Below, one piece after another: positions 23,131-34,571 of a DNA stretch of 64,000 bases (its first letter is position 1; each line of letters starts with the position of its first letter). Both the position numbers and the translations under genes were made by a program. The stretch comes from Persicaria tinctoria (lineage: Eukaryota; Streptophyta; Magnoliopsida; Caryophyllales; Polygonaceae). The notes under the pieces were generated by a model, which saw only the letters and a program-made list of their open reading frames with translations, was not told the DNA's origin and searched no databases. The stretch lies in NCBI GenBank assembly GCA_037127255.1, contig JBANSL010000003.1, positions 17,921,314-17,985,313 of the forward strand, in the 5' to 3' direction.

Positions 23131-23521
23131 TATATTGAAAACATTAGAAGATAGGGGTGTTATTATATCTATAATAAATATAAAATATAATTCTATTCTC
23201 ACCCCAAAACCCTATTATAAGTAAGGCATTAACCCATACTCAATCTGTTACGAGTATCTCCACCTACGGTTAGGTTTATACTACGTTTTTGTACTAGTCT
23301 TTAACTATTTGAGTTGACTTATAAATCTCATCTTGCATACAGTTTGCCCTCTTTCTTTATCAAAACTCAATCGATTCTTACTTTTTATTTATTTTGTAAA
23401 TCAATTAACGTACTATTGTTTTCACTAGGGTAACTATGAATTAAAATCTTATGAATTTTTGTTTTGATCAACAGATGTTGCGTTTTCATTAGGGTAACTA
23501 TGAATTATTTTTCCAACATGC
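23131..23521. other. No gene recognised; upstream of the SSL pseudogene
   Basis: AT-rich. A short duplicated word (CACTAGGGTAACTATGAATT-like) occurs at 23420-23450 and 23488-23512. Missing upstream SSL exons were not found here. Confidence 0.4.
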
Positions 23522-24843
23522 ATTGAAAGTCGACGTTTTTATCCTATCCCGCTCCCTCTTGGGGCGATGGGACCGGAGACCCTTGCATTTGACTGCCAAG
23601 GAAAAGGACCTTATGTTGGGGTTTCCGATGGACGAATACTCAAATACATCGGTCAAGGACATTGGTCTGAATATGCTACAATGCCAACTTGGTAAGTATT
23701 TATGTTTCTCTTCATTCTGACTTTGATTATATATCTTATACGGAGGATTTATTTATTTCTTAGAAAAGCAATCCTAGGTTATTTAGAATTATCAATTATA
23801 TGTATTCTCGATCTTATTATCTTTTGAATATTATTTATCAATGTTTTCCCAAATATGTATACGAACAATGATTATATATCTTATATGGAGGATCTATTTC
23901 TTTCTTAGAAAAGCAATCCTAGGTTATATAGAATTATATGTATTCTCGATCTTATTATCTTTGCGAATATTACTTATCAATGTTTTTCCATTCTATTTAG
24001 GTCTAGGATGTGTATTGGAATCAACAATTCACCCTATGAACGTTTATGCGGAAGGCCTCTTGGTCTTAAGTTTCACCCGAAAACATGTACACTATATGTT
24101 ACGGATGCATACCATGGATTAGTCGAAGTTGCCCCAGGAGGTGGTCAAGGTTTTACTGTAACCAATGCCACAGATGGAGTCCCATTTAAGTTTATGAATT
24201 CACTAGACATTGATACAGAAAGTGGAGTGATATATTTCATAGATTCAAGCACACAATTTGAACGATGGTAAAATTCTCGATTTTATGGTTATATTTCTCG
24301 ATTGATTTGGTCAAACTTCTAAGTTTAAGTTTATCTATTGCAGGGAGTTCCAAAGCTTAATAAATACCGGGGATCACACAGGAAGGGTGATGACATACAA
24401 ATACAATCCAACTGATCGCACAGTGAAGGTGCTGCTTAATTAACAACTTGTCATTTCCTAATGGAGTAGCACTAGGGAGTAATAATGAATGTCTACTCAT
24501 CTCCGAGACGACAACTGGCCGAATCTACAAGTACTAGTTGAAGGGTCCAAGAGCTCACCGAAGTGAGCTACTTCTTACCCTTGAAGGTCGTCCCGATAAC
24601 ATCAACAGAGATTCCGCTGGCAACTTTTGGATCGCACAGGTACCAACAATCCTATCAGTACTCGGTTCAGGGGATAGAGGTTTTCCTACAAAAATCAATT
24701 CAGTGGGACAAATATTGGAAGAGTTAGATGGTAGAAATGGGGTACCAGACTTCCCAGTGGTCTACGCAAGTGATGTTAAGGAAGTCAATGGGAGGATATG
24801 GATTGGGAACGTTATTAACAATATTGTTGGAGTACTTTATTAG
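23522..24843 (+). pseudogene. Strictosidine-synthase-like (SSL) pseudogene
   Basis: Three exon-like blocks carry the family signature. Block 1 (23522-23690) encodes LPLGAMGPETLAFD, GKGPYVGVSDGRILKY and WSEYATMPTW in one frame, followed by GTAAG. Block 2 (about 24004-24270) encodes PYERLCGRPLGLKFHP, LYVTDAYHGLVEVAPGG and NSLDIDTESGVIYFIDSS. Block 3 (24343-24843) encodes GRVMTYKYNP, LSFPNGVAL, the GRPDNINRDSAGNFWIA segment and a C-terminus. These are blades of the six-bladed propeller of plant SSL/adipocyte-membrane-protein-like hydrolases. Frame changes occur near 24400, 24440 and 24540, and the N-terminal signal peptide region is missing. Not likely to make a full protein. Confidence 0.85.
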
Positions 24844-25139
24844 CCCTTAGACCGACTAATTATATGATGAGTTGGATAAAGTTTGAATTTTTTTTTTTTT
24901 GGTGAACATATTTTCTTTTATTTTTAACTATTGTATTATTCAATAACTCTTTTTTTAATAAAGTAAGTAGCATTAATACTACTTAGAGTTGCATCTTTCC
25001 ATTTCATATTTGTGCAAGTATGATTAGTCTTTATTTGTGCTAGCTGCTGGTTCCCGTATTACAGTCCAGCAGCTAACTCAATTCATGGCTACATGTTGCG
25101 ATACTAGTCGTTCGTTAAGCGGCTACTACTGTTTCTAAG
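24844..25139. other. No gene recognised
   Basis: T-rich intergenic sequence. Confidence 0.4.
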
Positions 25140-25500
25140 TCTTCAAGAGAGAGCGAGTATCGGAGCATGTCCTATGCTGGAAGTGAAGTTGTGTGGATCA
25201 CTGGGATTCCGTTGTGTTGTGACAACAAGTCCGCTCATCAGCTAGCTGTAAATCCGGTTTATCATGAACGGATGAAGCATTTGTGTATCGATGAAACATG
25301 AGCATCTAGAGTTCTCTGCAAGGTAGCAGAGGAAGAGGTACACAGATCTCAGATCTGTGCTTGGGGTGTGGAAACACAGCCCTTGCTGTGTTGTCATACC
25401 AACCAATCCTGATCTCATCAGAGATTGACAAACCCCCACAAGAAGGATTTTTGACACACAGTTTAACTACAACCCAGATTGATTTCTGGTTTCCATCAAG
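25140..25500 (+). pseudogene. Ty1/copia RNase H fragment
   Basis: Degenerate frames give SSRESEYRSMSYAGSEVVWI, CCDNKSAHQLAVNPVYHERMKHL, matching the copia RNase H segments SxxEAEYRAM, CDNxSA and NPxxHxRTKHI. Stops and shifts follow, and no LTR was recognised next to it. It belongs to a different copia lineage from the elements at 1 and 27 kb. Confidence 0.75.
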
Positions 25501-25820
25501 CTAAAAAGGTAAAATAGAAAATCAAATTGAATATACAAATAATACAGTATATATTTACTCTACACAAAACATCTTTGACAAAGTTAGAAAATTAGCATTA
25601 ACTAATTAATACCGAGTAGAAACCAATCGATCAACAATCACTAAAAGCAAGCAAATTAAAGTGTTGAAAACGATCGAGCTAGCTCTCTCTTTTTCCCTCC
25701 AAATCGCCTTGTTATGGACATATTACAAATTACAAAATAATGCCATTTAATCATATTCTTATTTTGGCGCGAAATTGAAAATATAGAGCTAGCTACCTCC
25801 AAATCCAACCCTTCTCGATC

Positions 25821-25830
25821 TTATATAAAC
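25821..25830 (+). promoter_or_regulatory. TATA box of the SMR gene
   Basis: TTATATAAAC lies about 50 bp before the ATG at 25876, so the leader would be very short (roughly 20-25 nt). Position and strand fit; transcription start is inferred. Confidence 0.5.
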
Positions 25831-25875
25831 AGCTAGCTTTCATGAAATTAAGAATCAAATACACAAATTAAACCG

Positions 25876-26196
25876 ATGGATCGCCCCCCACAAACAGAGA
25901 AGCTTCATTCCAATTCAATTGTTTTCTCTCCGATCAGGGTTGGAATCGAGATAGACAGCCGTAGATCTATAGATTTTCAGTTCGTAAACAAAAGCTCTTG
26001 CTTTTCGGATGAAACCGATCAAGAAGACGATGGATACACGACGCCGACTTCGGAGGAGCATAGGATCCCGACGCCGAGGTCCCGTAAATGCCCGTCCGCG
26101 CCTAAAAAGAGGCGTCGTGTTAGAGAAAGCTATGGTTCGACGGTACAGACGGCTGCAAGAAAAAAATTCCGGTTGTTCTCTGATGAGCCACCCTGA
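25876..26196 (+). CDS. SMR: SIAMESE-related CDK inhibitor (SMR family)
   Basis: A single-exon gene for 106 residues, within the usual 80-130 of plant SMR proteins. These nuclear proteins bind cyclin-CDK complexes, block mitotic entry and promote endoreduplication, often in response to stress. The family signatures are in order: an acidic run DETDQEDD (residues 45-52), the motif DGYTTPTSEEHRIP (52-65), the basic CPSAPKKRRR (72-81), and a C-terminal RKKFRLF (95-101), which may be a cyclin-contact segment. The N-terminal half is variable, as is normal. The next ATGs lie in other frames, so the start at 25876 is the natural one; a TATA box stands 50 bp upstream. A copia element later landed about 320 bp past the stop, probably outside the gene. 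Confidence 0.9.
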   Translation: MDRPPQTEKLHSNSIVFSPIRVGIEIDSRRSIDFQFVNKSSCFSDETDQEDDGYTTPTSEEHRIPTPRSRKCPSAPKKRRRVRESYGSTVQTAARKKFRLFSDEPP

Positions 26197-26516
26197 TTTG
26201 GTGTTGTTGTTGAATCGGATCATTGAAATTGGGGATTTAATAAGGGAACTGTTTTTTCATGGAAGGGAGTAAATTAGGTGTTTTTTGATTTCCTGTCATC
26301 AACTATACAACAAACATGAGGATACGACCTTAAAACTTTGGTTGATTACTGGACTCTTCAGCTTCTTTCCTTGTGTGTCTTTGGATTTATTGTTTAAAAA
26401 AAAAAGTTAATCATAGTTTATTTGCAATGAATTCGGCAGATTAGAAGTCCATCAAGGGGTAAAACCTTTGAACAAGATTATCCCTTTCTCATCATGTTTG
26501 AATGTCATAGTTATAT
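26197..26516 (+). other. SMR 3' flank, no further gene
   Basis: AT-rich sequence between the SMR stop and the copia insertion. Presumably holds the 3'UTR; a clear polyadenylation signal was not singled out. Confidence 0.4.
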
Positions 26517-26654
26517 TGATAGATTACATAGGTTTCATATTGTATAGTGGGCTAAAAGTCCGTTAAGGCCCAATTCCTATGTAACCTATATATATGTTAT
26601 ATCAATGAATGGAAACCCTCGAGGGGGACTTTACATCAATTCTATCCTTCTACA
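26517..26654 (+). repeat. 5' LTR of the copia element
   Basis: TGATAGATTACATAGG at the start and CCTTCTACA at the end. A TATA-like run (CTATATATATG) near 26586 may be the promoter. 138 bp is small for a plant copia LTR. Confidence 0.93.
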
Positions 26655-26667
26655 TGGTATCACAGCC
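26655..26667 (+). other. Primer binding site of the copia element
   Basis: TGGTATCACAGCC directly follows the 5' LTR. The usual initiator tRNA-Met PBS has AGAGC where this has ACAGC, so one mismatch is expected. Confidence 0.8.
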
Positions 26668-27078
26668 TTTTCTTCCTCACGGAACCCTAATTTGATCCTT
26701 CCGTCCTTCCGTCCCACCCCTCATCTTCCGCAGCCGGCGTAGTCCCCTCGCCGCCGATCTCTCTCACTCTCCTAACTCCTCCTCTCTCTCGATTCAATCG
26801 GGTGCCACCACCGCACTCGCTTCCACCGGAATCGTAGGCGACCACTACCGCTGCCAAGGTCGAGCCCTCGCTTCCCCAGCCTCCGACCAGCACTGCAGTC
26901 CCGTCGCCGCCGCTGACCCCAGCCCGAGCCGCCGCCGATTGGAGCCCTCGTCTTCGCCGCTTCCAATCGCCATTGACGTCTATTTGGAGTTGTTTTCCAA
27001 TTTCTTTTATAGAAATTCCAAGAACGTCCCTTTGTTTATCCTAATTCCGTTTCTGGCCCCAAGTTCGTTTCTTATTAC

Positions 27079-30000
27079 GTGAAGAGGCCAATATCATCAA
27101 AAAAAAAAAAAATGCAACCGTACTACGGATATCCTATCCCTCGACATGCCGGTCCTCAGGCCTCTCTGACATCGTCCGTTCCAGGCTATGTTCCGCCTGC
27201 TCTGCATCACGCCTTCTCCTCTACGCAGCTGACATCTTCAGACTCTTCTTGGTACATGGACACTGGTGCCACCTCCCACATGACGAACTCATCAGGTAAC
27301 CTCTCCTCTATTTCTTTTAAGGGCCCTGCCCACTCTATTATCGTCGGAAATGGTGGTCGTCTTGCCACTTCGGGAATTGGCCACGCCAAATTACAGACCC
27401 CAACCCACCCACTACACCTCAACGATGTCCTTATTGCCCCAAAGATTGTCAAAAACCTTATCTCTGTCCGTCGGTTCACTACTGACAACAATGTTTCCCT
27501 TACGTTTGATCCCTATGGTTTCTCTGTGAACGATCTTACTACGGGGGTTACTCGCATGAGAAGTAACAGCACCGGGGAGCTCTACCCTGTCACACCACCT
27601 CCTGCGTCCAGTCAGCCGTATCCGGTCGCCCTCTCGGCATCATCGTCCAGCCTGTGGCATGCACGCCTGGGCCATCTCAGCGCTGCCGTTCTAGATGTCC
27701 TCCGTTCCCAGAACCTTGTCGCCTGTACTAAAGACCCACGCTCTGGTTTATGCTCTTCCTGCCAACTAGGCAAACATGCCAGACTGCCGTTCCAACGGTC
27801 TTTGACCTCTACCCTTGCTCCCTTTGATATCATTCACAGCGACATTTGGACCTCTCCCGTGCCTAGCAAGGAGGGTCACAAGTACTACCTCTTGTTTCTG
27901 GATGATTACACTCATTACCTATGGGTCTTCCCGTTGCATTTCAAGTCCCAAGTGTTTCCTATTTTTGCCAGATTCCATACCTACATCAAAACACAATTCC
28001 ACATGTCCATCAAATGTTTCCAATGTGACAATGGTCGTGAATTTGACAACAAAGACTTTCACTCCTTCTTTGCCGCAAATGGGATCTCCTATCACTTGTC
28101 TTGCCCCTATACTTCTCAGCAGAATGGCAAGGCAGAACGAATCATCAGAACCATTACCAACATGATGCGCTCTCTCCTCTTCCACGCATCTATTCCCCTT
28201 CCCTATTGGCCTCACGCCTTATCCACCACATGCTATCTCCTAAACATTCTCCCTTCCACTACCCTACACAATCGCTCGCCAGCTCAGACACTTTATTACG
28301 CCGAGCCTAGGTATGATCACCTTCGTACCTTTGGTTGTCTGTGCTTCCCTAATCAGGCATCCACCGCCCCACACAAGCTTCACCCTCGCTCTACCCCTTG
28401 TGTCTTTCTTGGCTACCCGTCTGATCATCGCGGTTACATTTGCCTCGATATCAAGACTCACAAGATCATTCTCTCTCGCCATGTCACCTTTGATGAGTCG
28501 CGATTTCCCTTCGTGTCTCCCACACCCCCTGTGTCGTCCACAGAGTCTGAGTCACCGTTTCCTCACTTCATTCTTCCCCAGAGCTCTCCCGGTGCTCCTG
28601 CGTCTCCCCCTCCCCCACCCCCCCCGCCACCATCCTTCACAAGACCTCACACCCGCAGCGTCTCCGGTGTCTTCAGACCCCGACAGATCGTCTCCATGAC
28701 CACCGACCATCACCCCGCTATACACCCCACATCCCCTCCACCAACATCCACGCCCCCCCTACGCGCGCCCACGACCCGTGCTGGCGCACCCGCGTCCCGT
28801 GCTGGCGCGCCCGCGTCCTTAGCCTCTCCTGCCCCCATCTTACCCGACTCCCTTTCACCCTCTGCCTCCACCCAGACCTCCCTCTCCCCCGTTCCCACCT
28901 CCCACAAAACAGCCCTCCTAGACCCGAACTGGCAGGCGGCTATGCTCGACGAATACAGGGCCCTTACGAAGAATGGTACTTGGGTTCTTGTGCCTCGCCC
29001 TCCTGAGGCGAACGTCATTCGTTGTATGTGGCTCTTCCGTCACAAGTTCCGCTCTGATGGGACATTGGAGCGCTACAAGGCCCGTTTGGTGGTTAACGGT
29101 AGATCTCAACAGGTCGGTATTGATTGTGATGAGACCTTCAGCCCTGTGGTCAAGCCTGCCACTATCCGAGTGGTCCTGAGTCTGGCTCTGTCGCGCAACT
29201 GGGGCATCCATCAGCTCGATGTCAAGAACGCCTTTCTGCATGGTCATCTGAATGAGACGGTTTACATGTTTCAGCCTCCGGGGTTTGCTGATGCTGAGCG
29301 TCCAAAGCATGTCTGTCTCCTCAAGCGCTCTCTGTATGGTCTGAAACAGGCTCCACGGGCTTGGTTCCAGCGGTTTGCTTCTCATCTGCTCCGCTTGGGT
29401 TTCACTGGCAACCGATCGGATACGTCTCTGTTTATCTATCGCAGAGGCTCGGACTTGGCTTTCCTGCTGCTCTATGTAGACGACATCATTCTCACAGCCT
29501 CTTCTGATGCTCTTCGAACGTCCATCATCTCGAGGTTGAGTGCGGAATTCGCCATGTCTGATCTGGGTCCGCTGTCTTACTTCTTGGGAGTTGCTGTTCA
29601 GCGGCATGCGTCTGGTCTCTTTCTCTCCCAGAGTAAGTATGCTGCTGAGATTGTTGCTCGAGCTAAGATGGTCAATTGTAATCCCGTCGCCACCCCAGTC
29701 GATACATCCAACAAGCTCAGTGCTCATTCTGATCCTCTGGTTGACGATCCGACATTGTATAGGAGCCTTGCTGGTGCTCTTCAGTATCTCACTTTCACCA
29801 GGCCCGATATCAGTTATGCCGTTCAGCAGATCTGCTTGTTCATGCATGCCCCTAGGGAGCCTCACTTTCAGGCATTGAAGCGGATCATTTGGTACATCAG
29901 CGGCACCCTTGAACTCGGCACCACCATCACTCCTTCCTCTAAGCTAGACCTTGTGGCTTACGCACGAAGCACATTGAGCTTGATCTCCACTTCGTCAGGG

Positions 30001-30183
30001 ACAAGGTTGCCATTGGACATGTCCGCGTTCTACATGTCCCGTCCTCCTATCAGTACGCTGATATATTCACCAAGGGTTTACCTAGACAGTTGTTCATTGA
30101 TTTTTGTTCCAGTCTCACTGTATGGACACCTCCCGTTTCGACTGCGGGGGTTTGATAGATTACATAGGTTTCATATTGTATAG
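27079..30183 (+). pseudogene. Copia polyprotein ORF: protease, integrase, RT; gag lost, RNase H deleted
   Basis: One frame of 1034 codons. Order: protease active site WYMDTGATSHM (residues 58-68); pre-integrase segment LWHARLGHL with CSSCQLGKHA; integrase core with Asp in HSDIWTS, Asp in CDNGREF and Glu in NGKAER; a Pro/Ser/Ala-rich linker (about 500-600); RT with RYKARLVVNG, QLDVKNAFLHG, LYGLKQAPRAW and YVDD. Near 29963 about 290 nt are missing compared with the element at 1-1171. This removes the RNase H catalytic Asp and Glu residues and shifts frame, so the tail after residue about 960 is out of frame. No gag capsid or zinc knuckle precedes the protease. The natural start is unclear: an A run just before codon 12 marks the deletion area. 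Confidence 0.9.
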
Positions 30184-30290
30184 TGGGCTAAAAGCCCGTT
30201 AAGGCCCAATTCCTATGTAACCTATATATATGTTATATCAATGAATGGAAACCCTCGAGGGGGACTTTACATCAATTCTATCCTTCTACA
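30153..30290 (+). repeat. 3' LTR of the copia element
   Basis: Identical to the 5' LTR except for one transition. Preceded by the purine tract CTGCGGGGG and followed by the TATAT duplication. Confidence 0.93.
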
Positions 30291-30295
30291 TATAT

Positions 30296-30749
30296 GATTA
30301 GTAAATTGTCATAGTTTTTGCTTTCAACCCTTTACAAGAGTTCAACCCGAATGTGTTCTATTGAATCCATACTTACCAAAGAAAGGCTTTTCTAGACAGT
30401 AGATGATGGGATCCTGTATTGGATTCATTGTTAGCACTTAACCATAAATGTTATCAAAAGCATTGGGTGAATTCAAATTGATTGAACTTGCTGATATCTT
30501 TGATCCTCCTATGGCAGATTGAGCTTACCATTCAAAAAGTAAAAATGGTGACAGTGCTGAATTAACAAGGTGCTTGATAAATTTGAGGCTAACAAGGTTT
30601 CTGTGAGGAAGCTAAATTAAATGGTGTGCTCAAACTGCAAGTCTACAATGCTTGGTTTCTAAACAGTAGATGACTGGCTCGATTGTAAGTCCTCTAAAAT
30701 CGAGTTGTAAGTCCTCTAAAATCAACTCTTGTCCATCCATTATGTTCGA
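30296..30749. other. No gene recognised
   Basis: Between the copia element and the sugar-transporter relic. Upstream exons of the transporter might be hidden here, but none could be recognised. Confidence 0.35.
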
Positions 30750-31465
30750 ATCGTCGCTGTCCTAGATTTCTCCCTTGCCCTTGTTCTCGTCAACCAACAG
30801 ACCATGGCTTTATCTCAGCTCTTCTGTCTTTTAGGATGGTTTGCAATTGCCTTCTCAGGTTTAACACTTACACACAGCACTGCCATGTCAATCATATATA
30901 TCCTTTGTTGTCCTGTATAATCATTTTAAGCCAACCTGGTTTCCTTTAAGATTGTTTTGCTACTAGATGCTGGGAGATTGTCGATTGGCCTTGGAATCGG
31001 ACTTCTTTCATATATAGTAAGTGCTGCTGCATGATTGAATTTCCCACTAACTAATTCATCTGAAAACATTCATCTTCTTTAAAAAGAATTGTAAAGGTAC
31101 CTGTTTACATAGCGGAAGTAAAACTCCACAGAACCTTCATGGTGGCTTCGGAACAGTGCATCAGGTTTCACACCAAATAGATGTCATTTCATTGACATAA
31201 GAACTGTTACTACATCTGTCCTCTTACATGGTAGTGATCTTGCAGTTGATGATATGCTGTGGAGTGTCACTGATGTAATGTAATGTAATGTATATCATAG
31301 GAACTTTTATTCAGTGGCGTATCTTGGCACTGCTCGGTACATTCTAACCCGACTTTTGAATACTTGGTGCAAGTTGTTTGCTGAAAGATTGTGGCATTGC
31401 TGTTCCATGCCTCCTCCAACTGTTTGGGTTGTTCTTCATTCCTGAATCTTCAAGATGGCTGGGTG
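30750..31465 (+). pseudogene. ERD6-like sugar transporter (MFS) pseudogene fragment
   Basis: Exon remnants appear in family order. About 30795-30858: ALSQLFCLLGWFAIAFS, matching the segment after the first GRR loop. About 30966-31014: DAGRLSIGLGIGLLSYI, the typical helix 4 exon ending before GTAAG. About 31097-31160: VPVYIAE followed, after a one-base shift, by KTPQNLHGGFGTVHQ. About 31300-31340: GTFIQWRILALLGT. About 31402-31461: VPCLLQLFGLFFIPESSRWL. These are the central helices 3-6 and the PESxRWL motif of plant vacuolar/plasma-membrane monosaccharide carriers. The N-terminus and the whole C-terminal half are absent, and frames are broken, so it is a relic with introns. Confidence 0.8.
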
Positions 31466-31944
31466 AGTTGCAGATCAATTAGTTTTCACCTACCTTGTTC
31501 AATTAGTTTTCATGTTTGGATGTGCGAATTCATTGCAGGGAAAGAATAATCGGTGTTAAGATTGTAATGACACTTTAAGGCGCCTCAGACGACCCAGTTG
31601 TGATATTTCTTACGAAGCAAACGAGAATAGGGCAAGCTTCCAAGCTCATTTGGAAATGGACTCTTTGAACATACTAAGAGCATCCCCAAATTTTAAGAGC
31701 TGCACAAAGTAAAACAGACTCGGATTTTGGCAACTTTCTAAGCAATTTCCAGATTAGCTTTGATTTCCTCCAAACAATACCAATTTACTTCCTGAAGTCC
31801 CAGTTAAGCAATTTCCAGTAAATTAGAATTGATAAACAAAACCATTCATTACTTCAGAGCCACAAATAAACAACAAACAAAAACCAGATCGATATATTTT
31901 CATACACATCCCGCAAACCCTAATTGAAGCCAATTTGCAGCAAA
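31466..31944. other. No gene recognised; 3' flank of histone H4
   Basis: The part next to 31945 would be the H4 3'UTR on the minus strand. Plant histone mRNAs are polyadenylated, and no animal-type histone stem-loop is expected or seen. Confidence 0.4.
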
Positions 31945-32400
<456 letters not shown>

Positions 32401-32599
32401 CTATCCGAGGGACGCGGTAATATCAAATATGGGCCGTTGGATTGAAGAGATCGTACGGTGCAGAGTGTCCTATATTTGAGCTGCGGATTGAGTTGTGGCC
32501 TTGTGGGTTGGGCTCGCCAAGCGTTCCCTCCGTTTTTTGGATATGGCTCCATTTATCCAAATTTGAAAGTTCAAATGCTTTTACCATCTTTAAAAATTT

Positions 32600-33640
32600 A
32601 GTTCATCAAGGATCCGTATTAGGGGAAGTTGAAAAAGTAATTGAAATTTAAAAATAGCTAAAATTAAAAATTTATATAAAATAAAAGTTGAAAGATTATG
32701 GAATAATATAAACTTCATATGGTGTGAAAAATAGTTTATTTGTAAAATATGAAATTTATTTGATTGTTATTAAGGGTATTACGGTAATTTCAAAAAATAG
32801 TTTTTTTTTAATTTCAATCAAAAATTCCAAATAACCGGCCTCTATACACTGTTAAAAAATAAAAAATAAAAACTCTCTCATTGTAACAGTTTTAAAATTG
32901 TTAAAGGGTGCCCCATACCATACACACCTCAAATGTTTAATGGATGTTTTTATGTGAATGAATGAAACATGGTCAAGAGATTCAAAGTCAAACCATAGTG
33001 ACACATAAGACTTAGAAAGAATAAAAAATATCAAATTAACTACTCTTAATATTTTACTCCCTGGACTGCTAAAACAAAATATAATCCAAATAAAGTTAAT
33101 AACATAAGACTTATATGCCTTTCTTCTAACATGTACAAAAAAAAGTTAATAAAATTAATTAGTCAAATAAGTGCGCATTGCAAAAGAATTCAACTTCTCA
33201 TAAAATTAAATTCCTCTGATTTTGGAGAAAGTTCACATACATATAGGGTTCGTATGGGACGGGGTTAATAAACTGACTAAAATTATAAACAGGGTAAAAA
33301 TTTATAAACTGTTGGTAAAAGTAGTTAAAAAATTATGAAAAAATATAAACTCCGTATGGGGAGAAAAACAGTTTATTTGTAAAAAGTGGAGTTTATTTGG
33401 TTTTTATTAGGGGTATTGTGGTACTTTCAAACCAAATAAGATAAAAGAGAAGGGGTAAAATAGTAATTATGGAATATAAACCTCAAAATAAGCTTCAATC
33501 GGAAGCTTATTTATAAACCCTTTTTTTAACTGACTAAAGCTTATTTGTTGTTCTCATACACCATTTAAACCTGTTTATTTTTTTAACAGCTAATAATTTC
33601 ACGCTTTTAGCTTGCTTATATGCAAGCCATACACAGCCAT
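32600..33640. repeat. AT-rich MITE-like repeats, two related copies
   Basis: Segments at about 32660-32860 and 33255-33620 share ATATAAACT, AGTTTATTTGTAAAA, ATTAAGGGTATT-type words. The second starts GGGTTCGTATGGGACGGGG and has matching inverted words near its right end. A third related copy in inverse orientation is at about 39505-39845. Ends and duplications are too diffuse to set boundaries. No gene lies in this kilobase. Confidence 0.45.
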
Positions 33641-34334
33641 AGTCCTCCTAGATAAGTTCAACTTCCACACTTTTGTATTTGAAAATTTTCAATTCATCAT
33701 TTTAATCCTCTAAAATAAAAAATCAAACCAAACCAAACACATTTTCACAATTCTCATCAATTAAATTTCCCGAGAATTCAATTCACATAAATTAACTTCC
33801 TGAGAATTTCAACTTCCACATTGAACCAAACAAGCCCTCATATGCACCAAAAACATAGAAAATAATTTTTTCCAAAAATATTTTCTAATCAAAACTCATC
33901 AAAGTTGTTTAAAAATGGATAAAGACAAATAACAACTATTTTATTTATTAGTCAATTTGTTAAGAATTAGCTTTAAATCCTTTAACATTTGATCTATAAA
34001 TTAAATCCAAATAAATATTCTTGCATTTTCTGTTAATATTTTATTAGGTTCCATCCAAAAGATTTATTTTGTTTAAATTTAATCTTACCATTTACGTTCA
34101 AACTAGTTTAGTATCCACATTGTGTTCAGTTTCTTTTTTAAATTTAAATTAATTTGATATTAATTCCCGTTTAATTAACTAATTAATTTCTTCAATAATT
34201 ATTAATTATTACATAATTAAGATATAATTAAAAGAAATTATTATAACATATTCATATATATATATATATATATTCTTTAATTTTTTTTAATTAAAAAAAT
34301 TATTACTATTACCCAATGATCTTCTAATTATATA
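33641..34334. other. No gene recognised; contains a (TA)n microsatellite
   Basis: Very AT-rich intergenic DNA with an AT dinucleotide run at about 34252-34273. Confidence 0.5.
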
Positions 34335-34571
34335 CTCCCTCCGTTAATTAAAACTTGACGTTTTACTATTCACGCACGCATTTTTAGGTGTTAAAAACTA
34401 TATAAAATATTAACTTTTATAAAAAAAATTTAAAATAATATCATACTTATTACTATTAAGTGTGAATGTATAAAAACAAATGTAAAAAAAAGTTAGTATT
34501 TTATATAGTTTTTATCGTTCTAAAAAAGCGTGCATGAATAGTAAACGACAAGTTTTAATTAACAGAGGTAG
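34335..34571. mobile_element. Stowaway-like MITE (237 bp)
   Basis: Starts CTCCCTCCGTTAATTAAAAC and ends GTTTTAATTAACAGAGGTAG, an inverted repeat, with TA on each side (34333-34334 and 34572-34573). The inner arms TTTACTATTCACGCACGC and GCGTGCATGAATAGTAAACG are also inverse. TA duplication plus CTCCCTCCGT termini fit Tc1/mariner-derived Stowaway elements. Confidence 0.85.

Larger units (their letters stand above)
26517..30290 (+). mobile_element. Ty1/copia retrotransposon with 138-bp LTRs, internally deleted
   Basis: Bounded by two 138-bp LTRs (26517-26654 and 30153-30290) that differ at one base (T/C in AAAAGTCCG versus AAAAGCCCG). It is flanked by the duplication TATAT at 26512-26516 and 30291-30295. 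A PBS (TGGTATCACAGCC, one base off the usual initiator-Met PBS) begins at 26655, and a polypurine tract (CTGCGGGGG) precedes the right LTR. At 3.8 kb it is short for a copia element: gag is absent and RNase H has an internal deletion. The element is recent by its LTRs yet defective, so it probably moved with help from a complete relative. Confidence 0.95.

Noticed and set aside
28918..29865. 315-codon ORF opposite the copia reverse transcriptase
   Set aside because: Antisense shadow of the polyprotein; no domain.
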